DNA of 64,000 bases from Tricholomella constricta (GCA_013368375.1 JAACJP010000007.1:310001-374000); one strand, 5' to 3'; counted from the first letter of the stretch, positions 1 through 11,293 are shown. Notes: a model not told the origin generated them from the sequence alone. Made by a program: numbers and translations.

Positions 1-1707
1 TCGACGAGGGCGCGACGCAGAGCACCATCCGCGATGAACATGTCGGACGCGAAGGCGGTATGCGTGAGGTCAAGGGCTAGGACAGTTTTCAGAAAGAGGG
101 AAAGAGAAAACAAAGGGAATGGAAGAGAACTCACCATCGACGCGAAGGCGAAGGTCCAAAGCATGACCACGCCAAAAGTCCCGGACCTCCTGCAAATGGA
201 CAACGTGCCCCTGTAAACCAGCGACCTCATCCTCAAAACCCGCAACCTGCATCCGCAGATCCTCGACCTCAATGTCACGATCGACATCGACGACCTCCAC
301 GGCACGCGATGTCTGCGCCTGCAGATGAAGAAGACGTTCACGCTCGTCGGCGAGTTGGGATAGGACTCCGTGAAAACGACCTTTGTGGCGTTCACCCTCG
401 GCCTCGAGACGCTCGACCTGGGATGAAAGGGCCTGAGCACGCGCGACCTCCTGGTCGTAGAGACGCTGGAGACGGAGGAACGCCTCCGGTGAAGGAACAG
501 AAGGAGCAGGGGTAGCGAGGGGGGACGACAACAACATGGAGGGAGGGCAAGACTGTAGAGCTGGAAGAGCTGGCGTTGGAGAATTCGAAACAGACGAGCC
601 CTTTAAAAAGAGAGGCTCGACAGGGGGAGTATCGGGGGACACCGCGCGCGTAGCGCCCGACAAAGGAGGGGCCAAAAGAGGAGAAGTCGGCGCCGCGGGA
701 GAAAGGGAAGGGGAACGAGACACGGACGAAGGCCGCCTCCCCAGCCCCTGCAGACCAGATCGCCCACCCCCACGACTAACAGACACTAATTTTCGACCCT
801 GCCCTCGGGTACCTCGAAAAATGGCGCGTGGAGGCGAAACACGGCTAACGCTCATGGCGGCCTCATCACCAGAAGACGAAGTCAGGGAAAGGACCTCCGC
901 AGAGGGCACGGAGACAAGGGAGTTTCGAAAAGAAGGCGGCGCCACACGCAAGACGCGACGGATGGCGTCGAAGGACATCGCGACACCAGTACGAGAAAAA
1001 GTGAACCCTTCGACACGGGATTGAAGCCACGCCAAGGGGATGCCCAACTGCCTAGCCGCCACTTCTAGGCCATGATCGAGCGAAAGCGAGCACAAGGAGT
1101 GCGCCGCACGACAATCAACACAAGGCAGGGTCCCGCGAAGACGGACCTCCTGAAATTGACAAGGCTGCTGACGCCCCCGACAACGATCGCACTAACGAAG
1201 AACCCAAAACGGAATCAGCTAAAGCGATCGACTCGATCACAGAAGGAGGGCGACACTTACCGGCGCATGCGCCTCACACCATGCCAAGGAGGGAGGAACC
1301 CGCACAGCGGTACGCAACACCTCCGCCAAAATCGCATCCGTCAACAACGACCCCCAGGATAAGGAGGTGGCCGCCGGACGCGATACAGGATCACTAGCCA
1401 GTTCAAACTCGGCCTCAGGAGTGACGGAACGAGGACGCCGGATTTGTCGAGATCGGTTAGGAAGACGGATGGTGAGACGAGGGACGGGGGGCGTAGAGGG
1501 AGCAGGGGAAGAGTCAGGGATCGTCGAAACGCCCCCATCGATAAGAGTGACGATCTCAGGCAGAGAGGAGGTGGGAGAAGCAGGTTGGGGCACGCCCAAG
1601 AACGCGACGCGCGCTCGATCTTCAGCGGACAAGCGCGCCAATTCCTCATCGTGTAAAATTCGGGCAGCGGAGGCAGAGGACGCGGAATCTTGGTGGGACC
1701 TCGACAT
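1..1707 (-). CDS. Antisense Zn2Cys6/coiled-coil protein of element A0 (3' end outside window)
   Basis: Function unknown. On the minus strand I infer exon 1 1707-1261 (149 codons), intron 1260-1192 (GTAAGT...TTAG, 69 nt), exon 2 1191-135, intron 134-77 (GTGAGT...CTAG, 58 nt) and exon 3 from 76 to the window edge. Exon 2 opens with a perfect Zn(II)2Cys6 spacing, C-x2-C-x6-C-x12-C-x2-C-x6-C, starting CDRCR and with exactly six cysteines in the cluster. A Ser/Pro-rich linker and a long coiled coil follow, ending near VDG at the second donor. Both introns keep the frame. The protein is clearly diverged from the copy at 9078-11074 yet has the same exon phases and domains, which argues for real coding. 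It lies antisense to the retroelement, between pol and the 3' LTR. DNA binding is inferred from the cluster only. Confidence 0.72.
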
Positions 1708-1811
1708 GAAGAGAAGTGAGGATTGGAAGAGGAAAAAACAACTGGAATTTTCTCTATTCGGTCTCCGAGATCCTCAAAACACCCACAAGGACCCACAAAC
1801 AATCTAGACCG

Positions 1812-1828
1812 CACGTGCCCCTCACGTG
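1812..1828. promoter_or_regulatory. Paired CACGTG motifs upstream of the antisense gene (A0)
   Basis: Two CACGTG hexamers at 1812-1817 and 1823-1828, 11 bp apart, sit about 105 bp upstream of the antisense ATG at 1707. The same pair with the same spacing occurs at the equivalent place in the other three A copies. They are E-box (bHLH-type) sequences; a promoter role for the antisense gene is inferred. Confidence 0.4.
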
Positions 1829-1915
1829 ACCACGCACACGCGAGAACAAAAACACAAAAAACTTTACTCTCCTTGCATTCGAAAAGCTGCCCCGCGTCTC
1901 AGTGGCTCGACGCTT

Positions 1916-1925
1916 GAAGAGGGGG
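1916..1925 (+). other. Polypurine tract of A0
   Basis: GAAGAGGGGG followed by TAA and then the TG of the LTR at 1929. This is the usual plus-strand primer position immediately 5' of a 3' LTR. Confidence 0.75.
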
Positions 1926-1928
1926 TAA

Positions 1929-2287
1929 TGTCACGACCGTCCCTAATCGACCACCCCTAAACTACCCACCTTCTACGCTTTCCCACGCACGTCCGCGGTA
2001 CATATATGACACCACTTTCTTCTTTGACACCTTACCTCGATATTGCTTATTGTTACGACTAGTCTCTGTTCTCGGTTTCTTTTCCACTCTCAATCTATTC
2101 TGTTTCTTTCACTCGTATCTCTTGAGCTTCACACGTTCTCGTAAACGCTCTCGTGAACGCCTTCGTCGACGCTCACGACCTCCGGATATCCTATTCGAAG
2201 GCCGTCTTCCTCAACGAACGTCAGGCCTGTCCGCTTCGGTGGTTCCAGAACACTTCTGTAACCGGCGTGCTACACAGAGTCCTAACA
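1929..2287 (+). repeat. LTR1 (359 bp): 3' LTR of A0
   Basis: Starts TGTCACGA, ends TCCTAACA, preceded by a PPT. It contains a TATA-like ACATATATGA and a segment ACCTCGATATTG near the predicted transcription start. It is the same length as LTR2 and LTR4 but visibly diverged from them, so it belongs to A0 rather than being the partner of LTR2. It carries the conserved CCGCTTCGG at 2231-2239. Confidence 0.85.
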
Positions 2288-4415
2288 CGACCCCCAAAGC
2301 GCGGGACGTTCCTTCCACATGCCAATTCAGGAGCCCGTTCCCTCCAGAATCAAAACTAGATTCGAAGAACCTCCACGAGCGACAAGCACGGTCAATACGC
2401 AGACAGCTTCGGCTCTACTCAGGAGAATGAACCAAGGGAACGCTCCCCCCAGCCAAGAAGGGTTCGAACCCACCGTCACACCAGGGACAGACGCTCGAAG
2501 AGCTCCGACGTTCGGGTTCTGGGGAGCCCACAATTTACAAAGAATCCCCGAAGAGAACCCCCCTGTCGAAGGACCGTTTTCCAGGCCAAATTCGGGTTTT
2601 CAGGGCCCACAGAGGACCTTCGCAAACCAAGAAGGAGTACCTCCGAGGGAACCTGAGAACATTCCCCTACCTCCGTCGGAACGGGGAATCCCAACGCCAC
2701 TGTCGTACGCCCACAGCTACGAACTACGCGAAGAAAACTCGGAAAGAAGAGAGGGAGCACCCCCTAGGGCACGAGAAGACTGGCGCCAAACACCACCTCA
2801 TCTGGCAAATCAGAACAGGAGGTCACCGCAAGGCCCACGCCCAATCTCCCCAAGAGAACGACGTGGAATCGGAGCGGACCCCGGCCCCGGTCAAAACGTA
2901 AATATCCTCGACGGAAGGCAAGGGACCCAACAACAATTCCCCCAGTTCGAACAATACAGAACTGGCTACAACCCCGGACCAGCCCCACCCATACCCGGCG
3001 GACGACCGAACCCCCAGTACAACGGACCACCTCCACAGCCCCAACCACCTCCGGGATCTTCGGGACCACCTACCCCGAGAGGAACTCAATGGGGAAACGG
3101 CCCCGGAGGACCAGGAGGGGGAGGAGGAGGTTATTGGGGAAACGGCCCCGGAGGAACAGGAGGTCCTGGAGGAGGGGGAGGTCACGGAGGATACGGACCA
3201 CCACAAGGACCAGGAGGCCCGGGAGGCCACGGAGGTCCCGGAGGGGGAGGAGGAGGCCACGGAGGAGGAGGAGGAGGAGGCCCACCCGGAAATCCGGGAG
3301 GAGGCCAATTCGCAAACCCACAACGACCCCCACCTCCACCGCAACAGCTCTTAGGCCCAAACCAAAACCTGACCCCGGAACAGTACCGACACCTCCTAAA
3401 CCTGGAATCGAAAATCGACATCAGGAAACCGGACCCCTTCACTGGAAAAGAACCGAGGAGATGGAAAACCTTCGTCACGGAATGCCTAGTAACGTTTCAA
3501 GCCAAGGCGATCACCTACGAACAGGATCACCTGAAGGTGTCATTCGCGAGCTCCTACTTAAAGGACGGAGCTATGGACTACTTTCGGCTGCAACTCACGT
3601 ACAACCCCCAACACCCAATGTTCACGAATTGGGAAGGATTCGTACACGAATTAGGATCACGCTTCGGAATACCGAACTCGAGAGTGGAAGCCGAGAACAA
3701 CATTTCACGACTGAAAATGAAGGAATGGGAAAAGTTCACAGCATTCATCATCAAGTTCGAACAAGAAGCGTACGAAACAGGCTGGAACTGGGTAGCACTA
3801 CAGTTCACACTCCGGAAAGCGCTCCCCCAGCGAATCCTTAACGTCCTGGCCATCGCACCAAGCCCCGAAACCTACGAAGGTTACCGAGATCTGGTCACTC
3901 AAATCGATCGGAGGTACTGGGAACATCGCATAGAAAATCCAGAGTCCTACAAACCCCTCTGGGCGAATAATGCGAACACCCCCAACACCTCCGCACAACC
4001 TCCGATGGGACCTTCGGCCGGACCCGCAAGCCGCACGACGCCGCAAACGGCTCAAGGGAACAGGAACGCACGCTTGAACGCCGAAAGTCATGATCAGGAC
4101 CCGGACTCAGGTAGGGAAGGTAAGGCGCAAGACCAGGAAATCGCATGGGACGACGAGGAGGCCCTACAAGCCAACAACTTTGGTTTCAAGAAGTCAACAC
4201 GCCCCTGGGTGAAGATTGACGAAGACGTAAAGCAACAACGAATTCGAGACAAGGCCTGCATCCTATGCGGTGACCTGGAACACTGGATGCGCGACTGCCC
4301 AACAGCAAACGCCATGGGCAGAGCCACCTACCTCATCGGCGACGACATCTTCGAATTCCATCACAAGACAGAAGAGGGAAACGCGGGGGCGATTCAGGAC
4401 TTGCCCGGGCTCTGA
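2288..4415 (+). pseudogene. gag: Gag, 5'-truncated (A1)
   Basis: Structural capsid/nucleocapsid polyprotein of a Ty3/gypsy element. The frame is open from 2289 (DPQSAGRSFH then Met at 2319) to TGA 4413-4415, about 708 residues against 954 in A2 and A3. The missing N-terminal ~246 codons end exactly at the LTR1 junction. Present are a Pro/Arg-rich region, a Gly-rich tract (about 3090-3310), a retrotransposon gag domain (about 3380-3930) and one CCHC zinc knuckle ([15 protein letters not shown]-x2-C-x4-H-x4-C) near 4257-4298. Without the N-terminus and a 5' LTR promoter this copy should not give normal Gag. Confidence 0.85.
3090..3315 (+). repeat. (GGA)n/Gly-rich low-complexity tract inside gag (A1)
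   Basis: Runs of GGAGGAGG and GGGGGAGGAGG encode Gly-Pro-Gly repeats. The same tract is at about 24557-24783 in A2 and 45212-45438 in A3. The purine-rich sense strand could form G-quadruplexes; its Pro-rich antisense reading frames are shadows. Confidence 0.7.
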
Positions 4416-4420
4416 ATCGC
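4376..4420 (+). promoter_or_regulatory. Predicted -1 ribosomal frameshift signal, gag to pol (A1)
   Basis: Slippery heptamer GGGAAAC (4376-4382) is in the 0 frame as G GGA AAC. A 6-nt spacer follows, then a perfect 9-bp stem GCGATTCAG (4389-4397) / CTGAATCGC (4412-4420) with a 14-nt loop; the gag stop (4413-4415) is inside the stem. After a -1 shift the frame is open into the protease. In A1 the first possible pol ATG position (4450) is ACG, so pol depends on frameshifting. It is identical in A2 and A3. Confidence 0.75.
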
Positions 4421-7400
4421 GAAGACCTAAAACCGGACCTTGACACTAAACTACGCGCAACGGCATTATCGACAACGGACACCCGCACAGTAACTCTCTC
4501 CTCCCATTCGTCACTGGCATTCCTAATACACCTCACGCCAAACGGAGGAGGAGAAGACCCCGAAAACACGCTCATTGACAGCGGAGCTACCGACAACTTC
4601 ATGGACTCCGTCATGGCGACATCACGTGGGCTCCACCTTGAGGAGCTCAACCCCCCAATAAACCTCTGCCTATTCGACGGAGAACTCTCCGCATCAGGCA
4701 AAATCACACACTATACCACCAACGACGTCAAATTCAGTGACGGCACCACTCAGAGGATAAGATTCCTCATAACGAAACTCCACGAGACAGCGACGATAGT
4801 ACTGGGACTATCATGGCTGAAGGAGGTCAATCCCCACATAAATTGGAAAGACCTCTGCATCACGCTACGACGGGGGTCAAACGGCAAAATCGAAGGATCA
4901 CTACCGGACCTCCGAAGGAAAAAGGAAGTCGCTCCAACAACAACAGACACAGGAGCTCAACGCTTACCCTCGCGGTCGGCTCGCTCCTTCACGATCGAAG
5001 TACAGTTGGAGGGATCTGCAACGCGTCTACGGGCACTTATTGATAGTGGGGCGGCGGGCAACTTCATAACAAAATCCTCGTGTACGAAGCCGGAACCTCT
5101 CGCCAACCCCATGACCCTACAACTGTTCGACGGAAACCCCAGCGGAGGCGGAGCCATTTCACACCATAGTCCCGAAACGATCAAACTCGAGAACGGACTA
5201 GAGTATAAGGTCGACCTCCTCATAACACAGTTACATCCAGCCACACCATTAGTGCTCGGATTACCTTGGTTACGGGAAGCAAATCCGGACATCGACTGGC
5301 GGGAAATGTCCATGACCATGGAACAAGGAGCAGGACTAGCCGCGATATCGCTTTCCCAGAAGACGCAATGGGGAACCGTGACCCTTGAGGAGGAGGAAGA
5401 CGTCGAAGCTCCGAAACCAGCCAACCCCCTTTCGGAAAAACAACCCCTCCTCAGGGACCTCCTGGACGACGACAACGATCAGAACGACACCTCCAGCGAC
5501 AACATGAAGGAGGAAGATACCCGCCCAAACACTAACGAACCCCAAGAGGAAGTACCAACACCGACAACCGAGTCGCCAGAGGAGGTAACGGGACGGAAAC
5601 ACACCCGAAAACCACCTCCACCCAACTACTTCCCTCCAAACGTTCCGAGGTCCAAATTCAAACCCCACCCCAAACGGAAACCCGCAACGTCCCCAACGAC
5701 AGAAACACAGGAAGAAGAGGAAACCAACCCGGAAACGGAGGTCGAAGACGAAACCGGAGAGAGAGAAGAGGATGTCGAAACACAAAGCATCCGCCTGATC
5801 GGAGCGGCGCCATTCGCGAACCTCATCAGGGACGGAGCCACAGCGTTCCAACTACACATCTCCCCCACCGAACAGGAAGAACACCTCCATACCAATAACA
5901 CCTCCGACGACGAACCCAAGCAACCAAAGACAGAAAAGGAAATCTTTGAGGAAGTCGTACCTCCGGAGTACAGGGACTTTGAAGACGTATTCTCAGCGGG
6001 CGAAGCGAAAACCATCCCCCCACACCGACCTTACGATCACACAGTGGAACTCGACGAAAACACTACCCCTCCTTTCGGAAAGATATACAACATGTCCGAA
6101 CTGGAGTTGAAAGCATTGAAGGATTACATCGACGAGATGCTCGGTAAAGGGTTCATCCGACCTTCGAGTTCGTCAGCGGGAGCTCCGGTACTGTTCGCAA
6201 AGAAGAAGGACGGATCACTCCGGCTATGCGTGGACTATAGAGGACTAAATCGGATCACCAAGAAGAACCGTTACCCTCTACCCCTGATCGGAGACCTCAT
6301 AGACCGACTTCAAAAAGCAAAAGTATACTCGAAGATCGACCTCCGAGTGGGCTACAACAACGTCCGCATAGCTCCGGGACACGAATGGAAGACAGCCTTC
6401 CGCACTCGCTATGGACTTTTCGAATACCTGGTAATGCCCTTCGGCATGACAAACTCACCCGCGACGTTCCAACACTTCATGAACGACATCTTCCACGACA
6501 TGAACGACGTGTTCGTAGTGATCTATCTCGACGACATTCTGGTTTTCTCGGAGACCTTAGAGGAACATCACGGACACGTTCGGAAAGTCCTCGAGAGGCT
6601 CCGGAAACACAACCTTCATGCGAAACCGGAGAAATGTACGTTTCACACTACGGAGATCGAATATCTAGGCGTCATCGTATCCCCCCGGCGGAGTAAAGAT
6701 GGATCCAGGAAAAGTCGACGCGATCCGGAAGTGGCCTAGACCGACGAAGGTCAAAGAACTCCAATCCTTCCTAGGCTTTGCAAACTTCTATCGGCGGTTT
6801 ATCGACAATTACTCGGGCATAACGAAGAGGTTAAATAAACTCACGCAAAAGGACACAATCTGGAAATGGGATTCCGAATGCGAAGGAGTCTTCGAGCTAT
6901 TGAAGAAAGCATTCTCCTCCGCACCCATCCTACGACACTTCGATCCTCAACTACCGGTGATACTAGAGTGCGATGCCTCCGACTTCGCCATAGTGGGGAT
7001 CATCTCCCAATTTGACGAGACATCACAAGACTTACGTCCGGTCGCCTTCTACGCGAGAACTATGATAGACGCGGAGCTCAACTACGACATCTATGACAAG
7101 GAGCTCCTAGCAATCGTGGAAGCGTTTAAACAATGGAGGGCCTACCTTGAGGGATCTCCCCACCGCATTCAAGTGTACTCCGACCACAACAACCTACAGT
7201 ACTTCTCCACGACCAAACAACTCAGTCGCAGACAAGCACGATGGTCGGAATGCCTGGCGAACTTCGACTTCCAGATAAACTATCGACCCGGAAGACTGGG
7301 AGCGAAGCCAGATGCCCTTACGCGAAGAGCGGACGTGTATCCAAAGAAGGGTTTCGAGCAGGATCACAACTCCTTCAACAACCGCATCATCATACCCCCC

Positions 7401-8873
7401 GAACGATTGAACGCGGCCCTAATACTGAACGAGGAGCTCCTACTAAACAATGTCTGGAACGCACCCCGAGACGATTTCTTCGAAAGGCATGCACCCAAAC
7501 CCGGAGAAGAGACCTCCGCATTCTCCCTATCCGATGATCACAAACTACTCCTTCGCGACGGAAGAATCTATGTACCAGACCATTCCAGATTACGACTCGA
7601 CATCCTACAGCAACACCACGATCACAAACTGCGCGGACATCCAGGGATCAGAAAGACCACACAACTCATCATGAGGACTTATTTCTGGCCCGGATTACGG
7701 AAGGAGGTCACTCGATACGTCCGAAGCTGTCATACCTGTAAAAGAGCGAAGGTCCCACGCCATAGCCCATACGGATTATTGAAACCACTCCAGATTGGGC
7801 GAAGGGCGTGGGCCTCCATATCCATGGACCACATCGTAGAATTACCGGAATCGGATGGGTACGACGCCATACTGGTCATAGTATGCCGCCTCACCAAGCA
7901 AGGCATCTTCATACCCTGTCACACAACGGACACAGCAAAGGAACTTGCTCAGCTATTCTTGGAACATGTCTTCTCCAAGCACGGACTGCCCGATGACATC
8001 ATCTCCAACAGAGGCACCCTCTTCGTCTCCCGTTTCTGGAGCTCGCTATGTAAAGCCCTGGACATCAAATCGAACCTTTCGACCGCGTATCACCCGGAGA
8101 CCGACGGCCAGACGGAACAAGTAAATCAGACACTGGAACAATACCTTCGGATGTACGTGAACTATCTCCAGACCAACTGGCGAACACAGCTCCCTCTGGC
8201 GGAATTCACGTATAACAATACGACCCATTCGACCACGGGAGTTTCCCCTTTCTTTGCGAACAAGGGTTATCACCCCCGCTTGACAATCTCTATAAAAGAT
8301 ATACCGGCGAAAGAAGCCCAGGAGGTAGCCGTAGACCTCCGGACCCTCCAGGACTACCTCCGCAAAGAAATAGAGATCGCAAACGAAGCCTACAAACGAT
8401 TCGCGGACAAGAAGCGGGACCCTACACCAGACTGGGCTGTAGGAACGGAGGTATGGCTCGACTGCGGGAACATATGCCCCTCCAAAAAGCTAGACCACCG
8501 GAGACTGGGCCCCTTCAAAATCCTGCAGAAGATTTCCAGCCATGCGTATCGACTGGAACTACCTCCGACACTGAAAGGGATTCACAACGTATTCCACGTC
8601 AAGTTACTCGAGAAGCACGAACACGAGAATTTCCCTGGACGATCAAAACCACCTCCGCAGACGATCAAAGTCGAGGGCGAAGAACACTACGAAGTGGGAC
8701 AAATCCTAGATTCCCGAACATGAGGGAAACACGTCCTCTACTTGGTACGATGGGAAGGGTACGGCCCCGAAGACGATACCTGGGAACCAGCGGAGAATAT
8801 GGAGGGAGCAAAAGACATGGCCCTCGAATTCCACCGACTTTTCCCAAGAAAGCCACGGGACCCCACGATTTAA
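4382..8873 (+). pseudogene. pol: Pol (PR-PR-RT-RH-IN-chromodomain), inactivated (A1)
   Basis: Reverse transcription and integration polyprotein in the -1 frame after gag. Two successive aspartic protease-like domains have DSGA motifs at 4577 and 5042. An acidic Pro/Glu-rich linker (about 5390-5900) follows, then RT with IYLDD (YLDD 6524-6535), RNase H (CDAS near 6970; YDKELLAI; YSDH), the integrase HHCC zinc region (about 7613-7745) and the integrase core. Lesions: six Cs at 6681-6686 where A2/A3 have five, shifting the frame after RT; the second integrase catalytic Asp is Asn (SNRG, codon 8007-8009); TGA 8721-8723 cuts off the chromodomain, whose frame is otherwise open to TAA at 8871-8873. 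The first Asp (SMDHI, 7827) and the Glu (8115) are kept. This is the only copy in the window that keeps the RT N-terminal segment deleted in A2 and A3. Confidence 0.88.
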
Positions 8874-9077
8874 AACGACTCGACGAACACTCATGCACAT
8901 CACGAAAAATTATGCAAATCCATTTCAAGAAGACAAACTGTGTTATATGTATTCGTACCTCCTGGACAACAACATTACGAAAGAGAAACGATACCAAGAA
9001 AAAAATAAACGAACTTCAGGTGTAAATATTTGGCAAAAGGAAATGAAGGAAGTCCAAGACACCGCGAAAAAGACTGT

Positions 9078-11074
9078 CTACTCGATGCGACGACGCTTGG
9101 AGGGACCTGCACTGGCAGAGGAACCGTCCTCGCGCCCAACCCCCACCTCCCCAACCACCCCTACCTCCAGAGGAAGCATCGACGCGATGTCCTGCTCGTC
9201 GTTGGCGATCAATTGAGACTGAGACACAAACCCCGCAAGGGCGTCTTCACGAGTGAGAAATGGACGATGAAGAGCAAGGAAATGCTCGAAGGCGGGAAAA
9301 GGGGACTCGGGATCGACGGGAGGGCGAAAAAGCTCGCGGAGAGAATGCTGCTCAAGAATCTGATGAGCGGCGTCGACGATACCCCGGACCGGCGACGCCT
9401 CCATCTCGACGAGGGCGCGACGCAGAGCGCCATCCGCAACAAACATATCGGATGCGAAAGCAACACGCGCAAGCTCAAGGGCTACAACAAATTCCGGAGG
9501 TGAAAAAAGAGAACGAAAGAAGACAAAAGAAAGACTCACCATCGGTGCGAACGCGAAGGTCCAAGGCATGACCACGCCAATAGTCCCGAACCTCCTGGAG
9601 ATGGACGACGTGCCCCTTCAGACCCGCAACCTCATCCTCAAGACCCGCAACCTCCATCCGCAGATCCTCGACCTCGGCGTCACGATCGACGTCGACGACC
9701 TCCACGGCACTCGATGCCTGCGCCTGCAGATGAAGGAAACGTTCACGCTCGTCGGCGAGTTCGGCTAGGACTCCACGAAAACGACCCTTGTTGCGTTCGC
9801 CCTCGGCCTGGAGACGCTCTACCTGGAGGGACAAAGCCTGCGCACGCGCGACCTCCTGGTCATAGAGGCGCCGAAGACGGAGGTGCTCCTCAGGCGAAGG
9901 AGCAAGAGGGGCAGGAGCAGCGGGGGGGGACGACATCAACATAGCAGGAGGGGAAGCCTGGTGCAGAACCGGTGAGGGAGAGACCGATTCAGACGAACTC
10001 TTTAAAAAGAGAGGCTCCGAGGGCCCGACGATGGGAGAATCCGGAGAAGCGGCACGCATGGCGGCCCCAAGACGACGAACAGGGAAAGGGGAAACCGAGC
10101 TATCGGAGGGGGGAGGAGAATAACCAGGCATAGGCGAAGGGCGCGCCTCCGGAACAGACAAGCGCGCACCCCCACGACCGACAGGCACAGACCTTCGTCC
10201 CTGACCTCGCGTACCACGGAAAATAGCACGAGGAGGGGGAGCAGGAGGAAGTGAAACGGCACCAGTCCCTACAACGGACGAAGAGGCGGCGGGAAGAGGA
10301 GGCGGGATTGGCAAACGCAGGGCGCGACGGATGCTGGTAAAAGACATCGCAACGCCAGGGCGGGAGAAAGTAAAACCCTCGGCGCGAGAGCGAAGCCACT
10401 CCAACGGAATTCCCAACTGCCTAGCTGCCACCTCTAGGCCATGGTCCAACGAAAGCGAGCACAGGGAATGCGCTGCACAACACTCAACACAGGGCAGGGT
10501 CCCGCGAAGACAAACCTCCTGAAATCGACAAGACAGCCGATGCGTCCGACACCGATCACACTAACGAAGACCCCAAAAAGGAATCAGCTGAAACGCTGGA
10601 CTCGATTGCAGAAGAAGGGCGACATACCGGCTCATGCGCCTCACACCACGCCAAGGAGGGAGGAACCCGCACAGCGGTACGCAACACCTCCGCCAAAATT
10701 GCATCAGTGAAGAGGGGCCCCCACGACAACGAAGTCGCCGCCGGACGCGACACAGGGTCACTAGCAAACTCGAAATCGGCCTCGGGAGTGGTGGAACGAG
10801 GGCGACGGATCTGTTGGGATCGAATGGGCAGGCAGATGATCAGACGAGGGACAGGAGGTGGGAGAGGAACGGGGGACGACTCGGGGACCGCCCCGTCACT
10901 CCCATCGAGAAGGGTGGCAATCCCAGGGAGAGAGGGCGCCGGGGAAACGGGTTGAGGCGCGTCTAAGGACGCGACGCGCGACCGATCTTCGTCGATCAAA
11001 GGCGCCACGTCCGGATCTCGCAAAGCGGGGGCATTAGGAGGAGGAGACGCGACACGGGGCATAGGAGGCGACAT
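9078..11074 (-). CDS. Antisense Zn2Cys6/coiled-coil protein, intact (A1)
   Basis: Unknown function; the best reading is a nuclear, possibly DNA-binding protein. Exons on the minus strand: 11074-10628, 10560-9540, 9481-9078, total 1872 nt or 623 residues plus stop. Introns: 10627-10561 (GTATGT...TTAG, 67 nt, phase 0) and 9539-9482 (GTGAGT...GTAG, 58 nt, phase 1). Residues 1-149 are Ser/Pro-rich with a conserved block before the first intron. Residues 150-183 are CDRCR...C with Cys at 150, 153, 160, 173, 176 and 183, the Zn2Cys6 spacing, plus extra Cys at 166 and 177. A Pro/Ser linker and a coiled coil (about 372-488) follow, and the C-terminus ends PSKRRRIE, an NLS-like patch. The start ATG lies 220 bp from the 3' LTR. 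It is fully open although pol of the same element is dead. Splicing is inferred from sequence. Confidence 0.78.
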
Positions 11075-11178
11075 GAGGTCGACAGAATGGAAACAGAAGA
11101 AGAAAAACGACCAAGTTTTTCTCCTTTTCGATCTCCGAGATCCTCAAAACACCCACAAGGACCCACAACCGAGGCCCT

Positions 11179-11195
11179 CACGTGCCCCTCACGTG
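11179..11195. promoter_or_regulatory. Paired CACGTG motifs upstream of the antisense gene (A1)
   Basis: CACGTG at 11179-11184 and 11190-11195, about 105 bp upstream of the antisense ATG; the spacing matches the other A copies. Confidence 0.4.
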
Positions 11196-11280
11196 ACCGC
11201 GCGCGCGCATCAAAAAGGAAAAACAAATGCCACACTCCCCGTATCCAAACATTTTTCCGCATCTCAGTGGCTCGACGCTT

Positions 11281-11290
11281 GAGGAGGGGG
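11281..11290 (+). other. Polypurine tract of A1
   Basis: GAGGAGGGGG then TAA, directly 5' of LTR2. Confidence 0.75.
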
Positions 11291-11293
11291 TAA

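Larger units (their letters stand above)
1..2287 (+). mobile_element. Element A0: 3' part of a family A chromovirus (partial at window edge)
   Basis: Only the 3' end is in the window: the antisense Zn2Cys6/coiled-coil gene (1-1707, minus), the PPT and the 359-bp LTR ending at 2287. The LTR ends exactly in TCCTAACA, and the next base begins internal gag sequence of A1 at a codon equivalent to about residue 247 of the full-length gag. This is the junction expected if A0 inserted into the gag of A1. The 5' half of A0, its 5' LTR and the missing 5' end of A1 should then lie upstream of the window. A0 is clearly diverged from A1 in both LTR and antisense gene. Confidence 0.7.

Noticed and set aside
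3070..3478. Minus-strand Pro/Ser-rich ORFs opposite gag
   Set aside because: Compositional shadows of the Gly-rich gag tract, without start or domain support.
9030..9571. Plus-strand ORFs over the antisense gene (for example 9030-9503, 9260-9571, 51376-51933)
   Set aside because: They are shadows of the minus-strand exons; only the minus-strand reading gives conserved domains and splice sites.
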